A stretch of DNA of 64,000 bases from Lachnospiraceae bacterium (GTDB lineage Bacteria > Bacillota > Clostridia > Lachnospirales > Lachnospiraceae). Position 1 is the first letter of the stretch; every line of letters starts with the position of its first letter. Positions 8,631 through 18,286 of the stretch are shown here, in pieces. The position numbers and the translations under genes were made by a program. The stretch spans positions 18,144 through 82,143 of the forward strand of contig JAAWRC010000015.1 of NCBI GenBank assembly GCA_022800815.1, read 5' to 3'. The notes beneath the pieces are model-generated. The model was given only the letters and a program-made list of their open reading frames with translations, searched no databases and was not told where the DNA came from.

Positions 8631-10118
8631 TTACGTGAACCCTATGAAGCGGTCAAGGAGATCCCCCATCCGGTTTTTGAGAAACGCCTCTGTCTCGGGC
8701 TGCTCAAGAAGTTCCGTGAAGAAGAGGCAGGCGGTGAGGCCGTCGCCGAACACTTCGGGGACGAAGCGGCCGATCCCCCGGAACACGGCCTCCAGTCGGA
8801 CGGCGTCGCGCTCGGTCCGGGAACGGAGGCTTTCGGAGAGAGCCCGCATCACGGAGACTGCGGAAGTCTCGGCCCCTCCCGCCGTCTTCCGTCCCGAGAC
8901 CGTTTCCGGTCCCCGGAGCCTGGCCTCGCAGGCCAGGCTCCTCACCTGTTCGGCCAAAAGGCGCTCCCTCGTTTCTTCCCGCTCGGAGAGGAGGCCGAAT
9001 TCCTTCTTTTTTTGCAGGGAGGCGTTCCGCCTCGCCAAAAGACCCGCACAAGTCTCCTCCAGTCCGGAAAAGTCCGGGGCAAGGCCCTCGAGGCCGTCGA
9101 TGAAGTACCCCAGGCTTTCGGCCAGGAGCCGTCCGTCGTCCCAGGCCCCGAGCTGTCCGTGGAGATTCTGCACCAGATATTCGGCCAGGCAGAGTTGTTC
9201 GTCGGCGGGAGCGTCCCTTAAGGAGGGAAAGTCCGCCGGGATGCGGCCGGTACCGGTCAAGTCCTCCAATCCGGGACTCTCCGTGAATTTCCCGTAGAGC
9301 CGGTAGTAGGAGGAGAAGCCCTCGCAGACTTCGTCACACTGGAGATACTGGGAGAAAAAGCGACGGTCTGCGGGAAGGGACAGGTCCTCGTAGGTCCCCA
9401 GGGCTTTCGACAGATCCTCCCAGCTTCTGGGGGTCACGAACTCCGTCCCGTTTTCCGTCCGTTTAAACAAGTAAAAATGTTCCGGCCGGAGGGCGAGATA
9501 GGAGAGGATGGCCCCGTGGACCGTCCGGCGCAGGGCGTAGGTCCGCCAGGCGTCAAGGTCCGGCTCCAGGGAGAGGAGGCGGACCCGGTCCAGGGTCACG
9601 ATGTCAAGTTCCCTGGCGGACCGGTTGTAGCGGCCCGGCGGATTTCCGGCGGCGGCGATGATCCAGCCGTCCGGGAGGCGATGGCTGCCGAAGGACTTGA
9701 ACTGGAGAAGTCTCAGCATGGAGGGGAGCAGGGTCTCGGACACGCAGTTGATCTCGTCCAGAAACAGGACCCCCTCCTCCATGCCGGTCTCCTCCATGGC
9801 CCGGAGGACGTCGCCGACGATCTCGCTCATGGTGTATTCCGTGATGGAATAGGGCGCCCCCCGAAAATTCCGTTCCCGGATCAAAGGGAGGCCGATGGCG
9901 CTCTGGCGGGTGTGGTGGGTCATGGCGTAGGAGAGAAAGGCCACCCGGCACTTGGCGGCGGCCTGCCTTACGACGGCGGTCTTTCCGATGCCTGGCGCCC
10001 CCATGAGCAGGAGGGGCCGCCGGGATTCCACCGGAATCCGGTAGAGCCCGGCTTCGTTTTTGGCCGTATAGGCGGTGATGGTGCGACAGAGCTCTTCGTA
10101 GGCGTCCTGGATGTTCAT
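8631..10118 (-). CDS. MoxR-family AAA+ ATPase
   Basis: Walker A GAPGIGKTAVV, Walker B VLFLDEINCVSETLLPSMLRLLQ, sensor-1 IIAAGNPPGRYNRSARELD. Confidence 0.85.
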   Translation of the reverse strand: MNIQDAYEELCRTITAYTAKNEAGLYRIPVESRRPLLLMGAPGIGKTAVVRQAAAKCRVAFLSYAMTHHTRQSAIGLPLIRERNFRGAPYSITEYTMSEIVGDVLRAMEETGMEEGVLFLDEINCVSETLLPSMLRLLQFKSFGSHRLPDGWIIAAAGNPPGRYNRSARELDIVTLDRVRLLSLEPDLDAWRTYALRRTVHGAILSYLALRPEHFYLFKRTENGTEFVTPRSWEDLSKALGTYEDLSLPADRRFFSQYLQCDEVCEGFSSYYRLYGKFTESPGLEDLTGTGRIPADFPSLRDAPADEQLCLAEYLVQNLHGQLGAWDDGRLLAESLGYFIDGLEGLAPDFSGLEETCAGLLARRNASLQKKKEFGLLSEREETRERLLAEQVRSLACEARLRGPETVSGRKTAGGAETSAVSVMRALSESLRSRTERDAVRLEAVFRGIGRFVPEVFGDGLTACLFFTELLEQPETEAFLKNRMGDLLDRFIGFT

Positions 10119-10151
10119 GTGCGGATTTTTCCTTCCTTATATATTAATATA

Positions 10152-11699
10152 TTAATCTTTTGGCTCCCCGGTCTCCAGGACCAGGATTTCGGCCCAGTCC
10201 GGCACGTCGATGGCCTCGTAGTGACCGTTCAGAAAAATGAAAACAGTCCTTGTCTCCGGCGGCTCCTCGGGATAGAGCCCGGAGCCGTCGGTGAAAAACA
10301 AGATGGCGGACAGGTCCGTAAACTCGTGACGGTCCTGTAGCTGCCGGACGTGGGCGAAGGCCGGACGAAAATCAGTGCCGCCCATGCCGCAAATTTCCAA
10401 CGTGTCGACGTAGTCCTTCAAATCCTCCGGGGAGGTCAGCTTGTCGTCCCGCCTCACCTCCCTGTCGCACTGAATGACGTGGAGGTTGAAGGGGTGGAAA
10501 AACAGATCTTCCTCCAAAAGAAGGTTTCTCGTCTCCTCGAGAAAGGCCTGGGTCATGGGGCGGGAGCAGGAGGCCGAGGTGTCGATGATGACGGCCAGCT
10601 CCCGGATTCTTGCGGTCTCTTCATATTCCAACGGTTCTAAGAGGGGCATGCCGCCGTAATGCTCCAGGCCGTAGAGGTAGGGGGCGTACTGAAATTCGCT
10701 GTCATTTAACTTCATTTCCTCCCCCCACCGGGCAAGGCTTTTTAAGAGCGTCCGGTAATCGTGGCGGCGGGTGTCGGTAAGCCTGAGAAAATATCGTGCG
10801 CCGCCGGCCTGCTCCCCCCTGCCGCCGGCCTTTTTTCCCCGTTCCGTTTCCGGGGGAAGGGGGCCGTTTGCCGCAAGCAGCTTTCCAAGCCGGTCCCAGA
10901 GAACCCTGGGTTCGGCATCTTTCTGGTTGCGGGACCGGGGCCCCGGTCTCCGGCCTTCCCCGTCGTTCCCTTCCGCCCCTCCCCCGTTCCCCGCCCGTTT
11001 CACGGAACGTCCGCCCCCCGTTCGAAACACGGGCCAGAGGCCATGGTCGTCCGAAAAGGAGGTCTCCCCGAGAAGTGCGTTTTGGAGCCGCACCCTCTCC
11101 CCGGACCCTCGCTCCTCAAGCCATTCGGCCAGGGCGGGGGCCCTGTAAAGCGGGCGGTCCGGGTGCCCTCCGGAACGTCTGGCCGATTCTTCGGAAACCG
11201 CCGTTAGAAGCCGCCCGACACCCTCCGGCAAAAGCTCCGGCGTCCAGACTCCCAGAATGTGCCAGGCGGCCAGGTCACAGGTCAGGCTCCAGACCGGGAG
11301 AGGACAGGAGCGAGGCATGGAGAAGGGGTGGCCGAGGAGACAGTGGATGACCTGGTGCAGCAGGAATGTCTCGGAAACGTTGTCGGCCTCCTCCGCAGAG
11401 AGTGCTTCCAGGACCTGTCGGTTCCAAAAGACCTGACGGCCGTCCGTGGAACAGAGAACAGAAGGACGTGGTTTCGGGATGCCGGAGACTGCGGGAGCGT
11501 CGGGAACATCAGGGTCGCCGGGAACGTCAGGGGCGCCGGAAGCCGCAGGCTCCGCCGGGGGCCAGAGGACGTCCGCAAGCTCCGCCAGGGGCCTGGCCAG
11601 GGCGTGGAGCCGCCGGTACAGCCTTTTCCGTATACAGTTCAAAAACGATTCCAGATTCCTGTCCACGAAGTCTCTCCTTTCCGGTCTGTTTGCGATCAC
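10152..11699 (-). CDS. VWA-like/DUF2201-type putative metallopeptidase
   Basis: MIDAS IIDTSASCS, GGTDFRPAF, FFTDGSG; N-terminal HQVIHCLLGH; immediately upstream of the MoxR gene in the same orientation. Confidence 0.75.
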   Translation of the reverse strand: MIANRPERRDFVDRNLESFLNCIRKRLYRRLHALARPLAELADVLWPPAEPAASGAPDVPGDPDVPDAPAVSGIPKPRPSVLCSTDGRQVFWNRQVLEALSAEEADNVSETFLLHQVIHCLLGHPFSMPRSCPLPVWSLTCDLAAWHILGVWTPELLPEGVGRLLTAVSEESARRSGGHPDRPLYRAPALAEWLEERGSGERVRLQNALLGETSFSDDHGLWPVFRTGGGRSVKRAGNGGGAEGNDGEGRRPGPRSRNQKDAEPRVLWDRLGKLLAANGPLPPETERGKKAGGRGEQAGGARYFLRLTDTRRHDYRTLLKSLARWGEEMKLNDSEFQYAPYLYGLEHYGGMPLLEPLEYEETARIRELAVIIDTSASCSRPMTQAFLEETRNLLLEEDLFFHPFNLHVIQCDREVRRDDKLTSPEDLKDYVDTLEICGMGGTDFRPAFAHVRQLQDRHEFTDLSAILFFTDGSGLYPEEPPETRTVFIFLNGHYEAIDVPDWAEILVLETGEPKD

Positions 11700-11762
11700 G
11701 AGCCCCTAAAATTCGCCGAATATTCTGGCAATATTTCGATAAATTTTATGTTTCGCAGTCAC

Positions 11763-12383
11763 CTACTGTTCCATGAGCTCGGCCAGCCGTTCCCACAGGT
11801 GCGAGGCGGCAAACCAGGTGGTCTCATAGTGCATGTAAGATAAAATATTTTCGTCCCACATGAGTTTGAGGACGGGTTCAAATTCCTCGTCGGAATCCCA
11901 AAACTGCAGGACGACGGGCAGAAAGTCAAAAATCGGAAGCCGGTAGGAGACATCCCCCACGGGTTCGCATTTTCCGCCCAGAAGCTCACAGGCGGCGGAG
12001 AGCAGCCCGATGCGGTGTTCAAACACTTTGGCGGCCCTGCGAAAAAGCGGTTCCCCTGCGGTGGAGGCCTGCACGGTTCCTTTCAATTGATTCACCGGAA
12101 CAAACCGGCCGGACAGGCCGCAGCCATCCTTCGCATAGCACAGGACGTCGAAAATGGTCATGGTTTCGTTGTATCCGGCATGGACTGCCGTGAGGAGGCC
12201 GTCCGGGGACCATTCCACCCTCCCGTTGTCACGACCGACCCGGTAGGTCCTGCCGACAAAGTTCAGATAAAGATAAGAAGAATCGTATGCCAGCCCGTAC
12301 CGTGCGATCATCCTCTCCTGGTCATACTTCAGAAATTCCCTTTCCATCTGATCCCGCATCCGGTCATAGTTTGACTCTCTCAT
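11763..12383 (-). CDS. DUF3786-like protein
   Basis: LNFVGRTYRVGRDNGRVEW...TIFDVLCYAKDGCGLSGRFVPVNQL pattern; RBS GGGAGCGAAGGG before ATG at 12383. Confidence 0.55.
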   Translation of the reverse strand: MRESNYDRMRDQMEREFLKYDQERMIARYGLAYDSSYLYLNFVGRTYRVGRDNGRVEWSPDGLLTAVHAGYNETMTIFDVLCYAKDGCGLSGRFVPVNQLKGTVQASTAGEPLFRRAAKVFEHRIGLLSAACELLGGKCEPVGDVSYRLPIFDFLPVVLQFWDSDEEFEPVLKLMWDENILSYMHYETTWFAASHLWERLAELMEQ

Positions 12384-12565
12384 AATCCCTTCGCTCCCTC
12401 TCCGCATCATCGATCAGCACGCCATTATATCTATACTATATATCAAAATTGAAAAAATGGAAAGTTTGAGATGGTGTAACTTTACATTCTTTGGACAATC
12501 TGCCATACTTTATCTCGATTATTTTTAGTCTTGAAAAATATTTTTGTAGTTTAATGAAATAGTGG

Positions 12566-12594
12566 TTGACAAGAATCTGCGAGTGGGATATAAT
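12566..12594 (+). promoter_or_regulatory. Sigma-A-type promoter of the tRNA cluster
   Basis: TTGACA (12566-12571), 17-bp spacer, TATAAT (12589-12594). Confidence 0.8.
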
Positions 12595-12625
12595 AATTCC
12601 TGCGTCAAGGAAGTCGATGATATGT

Positions 12626-12696
12626 GCGGGTGTAGTTCAATGGTAGAACACTAGCCTTCCAAGCTAGATACGTGGGTTCGATTCCCATCACCCGCT
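12626..12696 (+). tRNA. tRNA-Gly(TCC)
   Basis: Cloverleaf GCGGGTG...CACCCGC with anticodon loop CTTCCAA and GTTCGATTC T-arm. Confidence 0.95.
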
Positions 12697-12702
12697 CTTC
12701 CT

Positions 12703-12776
<74 letters not shown>

Positions 12777-12803
12777 TTTCTGTGCCGAACAGAAAAAGAA
12801 CAT

Positions 12804-12878
12804 GGTGGATATAGCGTAGTTGGTTAACGCGTCAGATTGTGGCTCTGAAGACCCAGGGTTCGAGTCCCTGTATCCACC
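12804..12878 (+). tRNA. tRNA-His(GTG)
   Basis: Acceptor GTGGATA/TATCCAC with G-1, anticodon loop TTGTGGC. Confidence 0.95.
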
Positions 12879-12924
12879 CTCATGTATGGCCAAGTGCCGT
12901 GCACATCATTCACGGGAAGATTGA

Positions 12925-12996
12925 TGGGCTATCGCCAAGCGGTAAGGCACAGGACTTTGACTCCTGCACTCGCTGGTTCGAATCCAGCTAGCCCAG
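12925..12996 (+). tRNA. tRNA-Gln(TTG)
   Basis: Acceptor TGGGCTA/TAGCCCA, anticodon loop CTTTGAC. Confidence 0.95.
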
Positions 12997-13038
12997 TGCA
13001 GATGCCACTTTAAAAGATGGCAGATGAAAAGTGAACAA

Positions 13039-13111
13039 GGGCCACTAGCTCAGTCGGTAGAGCACTTGACTTTTAATCAAGTTGTCTGGGGTTCGAATCC
13101 CCAGTGGCTCA
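13039..13111 (+). tRNA. tRNA-Lys(TTT)
   Basis: Acceptor GGGCCAC/GTGGCTC, anticodon loop CTTTTAA. Confidence 0.95.
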
Positions 13112-13221
13112 GGAAGGAAGCCTTTAAAACAAGGGCTTGTGGACAGGGAAAGCACCTAATAGGGAGGCGCTTTCCCTGTTTGACTAACAAATGTTACAAA
13201 AATCTTGGCCAACTACAGTCT

Positions 13222-13266
13222 AAAAAGGCCGGGAACCGCCTGAGAGGTGGGTCCCCGGCCTTTTTG
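13222..13266 (+). terminator. Rho-independent terminator, likely bidirectional
   Basis: AAAAAGGCCGGG ... CCCCGGCCTTTTT hairpin between the tRNA cluster and a convergent gene. Confidence 0.8.
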
Positions 13267-13289
13267 ACGTACATGTAGCGCACTGTGCT

Positions 13290-14252
13290 TTACCGGTCCA
13301 GATGCTTCCTGGGCGTTTCCTCCATAAAGGCGCGCACGTGGGCCTCATCCCTGAGGGCATGGTGGGCACCGATGGCCGTGGCGTTTAGGGAGCCGGTGGC
13401 GCAGGCGAAGTCGGCGCATTCCCGGAGGGACCATCCCTTTAAGAGGCCGTGGGTAAAGCCGCCGAGGAAATTGTCGCCGCAGCCGGTGGTATCCACGGGC
13501 GTGATCTCATAGGCGTCCGTGAAGAACCGCTCGGAGGCGTTTTTGAAGAAACAGCCGTCGCCGCCCAGTTTTAAGACCACGTTCTTCACGCCCCGGGACA
13601 GGAAAAAGTCCGCAATCTTGTCCGGGTCGGTCTCGCCGGTGGCGTAGGTCGCCTCCTCCATGCTGGGCACCATATAGTCAATGTAGGGATAGGCGCAGAG
13701 CATGGCGTCCGGGCCGATGTTGTTGATGTCGTAGGTCATGTCGCAGATGGTGAGGGTGCCGAAGGACTGGGCACGTTTTAAGACTCCGGCGATTCCGGCT
13801 CCGTCCAGGCCGGGCAGGCAGAAGAGGCTTCCCACGGTGATCGCCCGGGTACTCTTTAAAATCTCATCCGTAATGTCTTCCGGCACGAGCTGGCAGGCGG
13901 AGCTTCCCTGTTTGACCAGGAAAGAGCGCTCGCCGTCCGTCTTGATGACCACCACGGCCATCATCATCTCCGCCTTCTCGTCCCGAATGACGAGGGAGAG
14001 ATCCAGAGGTTCGTTTTCCAGAATGGAGTAGAGGCTGTTTCCGATGGAATCATAGCCGATCTTCACCAAAAGGGCGGTTTTGCTTCCCAGGCGGGCCAGG
14101 GTGATGGATTCGTTGTTGGCGTCGCCGCCGGAGGTCACGAAAGCGTCGTTGCCTACGGTGGTGTCCCGGTTCAGCGCATCCAGTGCGATGCCGGTGATGA
14201 TAATGTCTTGAACAATACAGCCGATACAGACTACGTCAAATTTGCGATTCAT
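13290..14252 (-). CDS. PfkB-family carbohydrate kinase
   Basis: GGDANNESITLARLG and C-terminal DTTGCGDNFLGGFTHGL signature. Confidence 0.9.
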   Translation of the reverse strand: MNRKFDVVCIGCIVQDIIITGIALDALNRDTTVGNDAFVTSGGDANNESITLARLGSKTALLVKIGYDSIGNSLYSILENEPLDLSLVIRDEKAEMMMAVVVIKTDGERSFLVKQGSSACQLVPEDITDEILKSTRAITVGSLFCLPGLDGAGIAGVLKRAQSFGTLTICDMTYDINNIGPDAMLCAYPYIDYMVPSMEEATYATGETDPDKIADFFLSRGVKNVVLKLGGDGCFFKNASERFFTDAYEITPVDTTGCGDNFLGGFTHGLLKGWSLRECADFACATGSLNATAIGAHHALRDEAHVRAFMEETPRKHLDR

Positions 14253-14337
14253 GAAACGATGTCCTTTCTTTACCTTTTCTATTTGCTTTTCTTTACTTTC
14301 TCTCGTTGCCTTTCGTTGCTTCTCCGGTCCGTGGTCC

Positions 14338-15378
14338 CTACTTTGCAGAAAAGCGGTAGGTGGTGCGAAGTTCCATGGGAGCGTCCTTCGTTACCACGCA
14401 GGAAGGAAATTCGGGACGGTTGATGGAATCCGGGAAAAATTGGGTTTCCATGCAGAAGCCGCTTCGATTTCCGTAATGGGTGCCGCCTTTTCCGGCCTCA
14501 TGCTCTTCCAGGGAGTTTGAGGTGTAGAACTGGAGTCCCGGGCTGTTGGTAAAGACCTCCATGAAGATGCCGCTTTTTGGGGAATAGGCCGATGCGCAGA
14601 CGCCGTCCGTTCCGTTCAGTACATAATTGTGGTCGTAGCCGCCTCCGAAGGCGAGCTGGGGATGGCTTCCGTCAATGTCCCTTCCGATGGCCTTGGGTGT
14701 GTTGAAGTCAAAATCCGTGCCGCCGATGGGGAGCAGGGTGCCGGTGGGGATGGACTCTGCGTCCACTTCCGTGATGGTGTCGGCCCCGATGAATACCTGG
14801 TGGTCCAGGACGGTGCCGGAGTCATGGCCGGACAGATTGAAATAGCAGTGGTTGGTCAGGTTGCAGAAGGCTTCCGTCTCCGTCGTGATGTGATAGGAAA
14901 TGGAAAGCGCATTGTCCTCGGTGAGAGAATAGGAAACGCAGGCCGTGAGGTCACCGGGATACCCGCCGTCCTCGTCGGGACTTTCCAGACGGAAGGTCAG
15001 GCATTTTTCCGATTCCTCCGAAACAGGCCAGAATCGACGGCCATAGGCGCCGGAAGCGCCGTGGAGATGGTTTTTGCCCTCGTTCTGTTCAAGTTGCCAG
15101 GTCTTTCCGGCGAATTGGAAGCGCCCGCCGGAGATCCGGTTCCCGTAGCGGCCCACCACGCAGCCGAAGCTGGCGGGATTGCGGTTGTAGTCCTCGCAGG
15201 TTTCGTAAGCGAGGGCCACGTCGGTGGAAGCGCCGTCCTTGTCCGGTACGGTGATGGACAAAATACTGCATCCCACGTTGCAGATGTCCACGGACATTCC
15301 CTTTTCATTAGAAAGCGTATAGCGGTATACGGTCTCCCCGGTCTTTGCGGTTCCCCATGCTTTTTTCTCAAGCTTCAT
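14338..15378 (-). CDS. galM: Aldose 1-epimerase
   Basis: GRYGNRISGGRF, NHCYFNLSGHDSGTVLDH, GGYDHNYVLNG, SNSLEEHEAGKGGTHYGNRSGFCMETQFFPDSIN; start chosen at 15378 from RBS. Confidence 0.9.
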   Translation of the reverse strand: MKLEKKAWGTAKTGETVYRYTLSNEKGMSVDICNVGCSILSITVPDKDGASTDVALAYETCEDYNRNPASFGCVVGRYGNRISGGRFQFAGKTWQLEQNEGKNHLHGASGAYGRRFWPVSEESEKCLTFRLESPDEDGGYPGDLTACVSYSLTEDNALSISYHITTETEAFCNLTNHCYFNLSGHDSGTVLDHQVFIGADTITEVDAESIPTGTLLPIGGTDFDFNTPKAIGRDIDGSHPQLAFGGGYDHNYVLNGTDGVCASAYSPKSGIFMEVFTNSPGLQFYTSNSLEEHEAGKGGTHYGNRSGFCMETQFFPDSINRPEFPSCVVTKDAPMELRTTYRFSAK

Positions 15379-15516
15379 GATCTTTCCATTCCTTTCCGTT
15401 TTTTGAAAGAGCCTCTCTGCGTTTGCGTCCCCCATAAAATATGTCATTTTTTTTGCAGGATGAGGCGCCCTTTTGATATATTTCCATAGTATATGATTTG
15501 GAGCGAAAAGTCCATA

Positions 15517-15545
15517 TTGATTTTTCCATATGAATCAAGTACAAT
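15517..15545 (+). promoter_or_regulatory. Promoter candidate upstream of the ecf operon
   Basis: TTGATT (15517-15522), 17-bp spacer, TACAAT (15540-15545). Confidence 0.5.
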
Positions 15546-15558
15546 GGAACTCTGTAAG

Positions 15559-15578
15559 TATGAAAGCGAGCTTTCATA
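15559..15578. promoter_or_regulatory. Palindromic operator candidate
   Basis: Perfect inverted repeat TATGAAAGC-GA-GCTTTCATA just downstream of the promoter candidate. Confidence 0.45.
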
Positions 15579-15659
15579 TCTACCTTTATGGCAGGTGCAA
15601 GACCTGCCATGCAGAGGAAGGAATGTAAACGAAAATCAAAGGGAAGTGGACGGTGGGCC

Positions 15660-16529
15660 ATGGGCATCATTAAGGCGAAGAACCTGATCTACAATTATAT
15701 CAAGCGGGACGAGGAAGAAAAAATCGAGGAAGTAAACGAGGCGGTGAAGGACGTGAGCCTGGACATCGAGGCGGGGCAGTTCGTGGCGGTCCTCGGCCAC
15801 AACGGTTCCGGCAAGTCCACCCTGGCGAAGCACATGAACGCCCTGCTCCTGCCCTCGGAGGGGACCGTCTGGATCGGCGGCATGGACACGAAGGACGACG
15901 ATTCCCTTCTGGAGGTCCGGCGCACGGCCGGGATGGTGTTCCAGAACCCGGACAACCAGATCATTGCCAGCGTGGTGGAGGAGGACGTGGGCTTCGGTCC
16001 GGAAAACATGGGCGTGCCCACCGACGAGATCTGGAGGCGGGTGGACGAGTGTTTGAAGGCGGTGGGCATGACGGCCTACCGGCGAAGCTCCCCGGACCGA
16101 CTTTCCGGCGGGCAGAAGCAGAGGGTGGCCATTGCGGGCGTCATGGCCATGGAGCCCAAATGCATCGTGTTGGATGAGCCGACGGCCATGCTGGACCCAA
16201 ACGGCCGCAGGGAGGTCATCCGGACCGCGCGGGAATTAAATAAGAAGAAAGGTATTACCGTCATCCTGATCACCCATTACATGGAAGAGGTGATCCATGC
16301 GGACCGGATCTATGTGATGGACGAGGGGGAGATCGCCATGGAGGGAACGCCGGAGGAGATCTTCGGCCGGGTGGACGAGCTGAAGGCCCTGCGGCTGGAC
16401 GTGCCCCAGGTGACGGAGCTGGCCCACGGCCTCCGGAAAAAGGGCGTTCCCCTCTCTCCCTGCATCCTGGACGTGGAGGAGCTTGTAGGGGAACTGGTGG
16501 GGATAAGGAAGCAGAGGACGGCGCAATGA
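15660..16529 (+). CDS. ecfA1: Energy-coupling factor transporter ATP-binding protein EcfA1
   Basis: Walker [43 protein letters not shown]; synteny with ecfA2-ecfT-truA. Confidence 0.92.
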   Translation: MGIIKAKNLIYNYIKRDEEEKIEEVNEAVKDVSLDIEAGQFVAVLGHNGSGKSTLAKHMNALLLPSEGTVWIGGMDTKDDDSLLEVRRTAGMVFQNPDNQIIASVVEEDVGFGPENMGVPTDEIWRRVDECLKAVGMTAYRRSSPDRLSGGQKQRVAIAGVMAMEPKCIVLDEPTAMLDPNGRREVIRTARELNKKKGITVILITHYMEEVIHADRIYVMDEGEIAMEGTPEEIFGRVDELKALRLDVPQVTELAHGLRKKGVPLSPCILDVEELVGELVGIRKQRTAQ

Positions 16530-17413
16530 TCACACTCAGGCAGGTAGAATACAAATATCAGGAAGGGACGCCCATGGAGACGGAGGCGCTCCATAAGGTA
16601 AGCCTGGAGATTAGGGACGGGGAGTTTATCGGATTGATCGGCCATACCGGCTCCGGCAAGTCCACGTTGATCCAGCATCTCAACGGGCTGGTGAGGGCCA
16701 CCGGGGGCGACATCCTCTACAACGGGGAGAGCATTTACCGGGAGGGCTTTTCCATGAAGGAGCTCCGAAGCCGGGTGGGGCTGGTATTCCAGTACCCGGA
16801 GCACCAGCTTTTCGAGGTGGACGTGTTTACGGACGTCTGCTTCGGGCCGAAGAACCAGGGCCTTTCTAAAGAAGAAATAGAAAAACGGGCCAGGGAGGCC
16901 CTCTCCCTGGTGGGGATTGGGGAGAATTATTATAAAAAGTCTCCCTTCGAGCTCTCCGGAGGGGAGAAGCGGCGAGTGGCCATCGCAGGAGTGCTGGCCA
17001 TGGAGCCGGAGGTGCTGATCCTGGACGAGCCCACGGCGGGCTTGGACCCGAAGGGACGGGACGAGATCCTGGGACAGCTCGCAAGGCTTCACAGGGAGCG
17101 GGGCATGACGGTGATCCTGGTGTCCCACAGCATGGAGGACGTGGCGAAATACGTGGACCGGATCATGGTCATGAACCACGGGTGCCTGGTCTTTGACGAT
17201 ACGCCCCGGGTGGTCTTTGGCCATTACAAAGAGCTGGAGGAGATGGGGCTTGCGGCCCCCCAGGTGACCTACATCGCCCACGCCCTTGCGGAGGCGGGCT
17301 TTCCCGTGAGGACGGACGTGATCACCGTGGAGGAGGCAGAAGAAGCGATTCTTTGCACTCTGAACATGGACGGCGTCGGGCGAATGGAGAAGGCTGACGG
17401 TGAGGGGCGGTAA
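16526..17413 (+). CDS. ecfA2: Energy-coupling factor transporter ATP-binding protein EcfA2
   Basis: [45 protein letters not shown]; 4-nt overlap with ecfA1. Confidence 0.92.
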   Translation: MITLRQVEYKYQEGTPMETEALHKVSLEIRDGEFIGLIGHTGSGKSTLIQHLNGLVRATGGDILYNGESIYREGFSMKELRSRVGLVFQYPEHQLFEVDVFTDVCFGPKNQGLSKEEIEKRAREALSLVGIGENYYKKSPFELSGGEKRRVAIAGVLAMEPEVLILDEPTAGLDPKGRDEILGQLARLHRERGMTVILVSHSMEDVAKYVDRIMVMNHGCLVFDDTPRVVFGHYKELEEMGLAAPQVTYIAHALAEAGFPVRTDVITVEEAEEAILCTLNMDGVGRMEKADGEGR

Positions 17414-17478
17414 TAACAGGATAAAAAGGTGTACGGGAGAAACCCGATACCATGAAAGAAGAAAGGTGAGACGATCTC

Positions 17479-18279
17479 ATGATGCGAGACATTACTCTGG
17501 GCCAGTATTATCCGGTGCAGTCGCCGGTGCATAAACTGGACCCTAGGACCAAGCTTTTCGGCACCCTGGTGCTGGTCATCGCCCTGTTTGTGGCGGACAA
17601 CGTGTATTGCTACGGGGCGGCGGCCCTGTTCCTCTTCGGGATCATTGCGGCCTCGAAGGTCCCGGTGAAGCATATTGTGAAAGGATTGAAGCCGGTGCTC
17701 TTCCTGCTCGTGTTCAGCGCCGCCTTCAACCTGTTTCTGACACCGGGGGAGGAGCTGGTCCATTTCTGGATCTTTACCATTACAAAGGAAGGGCTTGTCC
17801 GGGCGGGAATGATGGCGGTGCGACTTACGTTTCTGGTCATGGGCACCTCCCTCCTGACCTTCACCACCACGCCCAACCAGCTGACGGACGGGCTGGAGAG
17901 GAGCCTTCGGTTTTTGAACGTGGTCCACGTGCCGGTCCACGAGATCGCCATGATCATGTCCATCGCCCTGCGGTTCATCCCGATCCTGGTGGAGGAGACG
18001 GACAAGATCATGAAGGCGCAGATGGCGAGGGGGGCGGATTTTGAGACGGGCGGCCTGATCAAAAAGGCCAAAGCTATGATCCCCCTTCTGGTGCCCCTGT
18101 TCATCTCGGCCTTCCGGCGGGCCTCCGACCTGGCCCTGGCCATGGAGGCCAGATGCTACCACGGAGGAGAAGGGCGCACCAAGATGAAGCCTTTGAAATA
18201 CAGGACGGCGGACCGGCTCGCCTACCTGATCCTTCTGGCGTTCCCGACGGGCGTGGTGCTCCTTCGGGTACTGTTGTGA
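17479..18279 (+). CDS. ecfT: Energy-coupling factor transporter transmembrane protein EcfT
   Basis: LGQYYPVQSPVHKLDPRTKL N-terminus; AQMARGADFETGG coupling motif; synteny. Confidence 0.92.
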   Translation: MMRDITLGQYYPVQSPVHKLDPRTKLFGTLVLVIALFVADNVYCYGAAALFLFGIIAASKVPVKHIVKGLKPVLFLLVFSAAFNLFLTPGEELVHFWIFTITKEGLVRAGMMAVRLTFLVMGTSLLTFTTTPNQLTDGLERSLRFLNVVHVPVHEIAMIMSIALRFIPILVEETDKIMKAQMARGADFETGGLIKKAKAMIPLLVPLFISAFRRASDLALAMEARCYHGGEGRTKMKPLKYRTADRLAYLILLAFPTGVVLLRVLL

Positions 18280-18286
18280 CGGAGGA

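Noticed and set aside
9477-10340. 287-aa plus-strand ORF
   Set aside because: Antisense to the MoxR ATPase, which carries clear Walker motifs.
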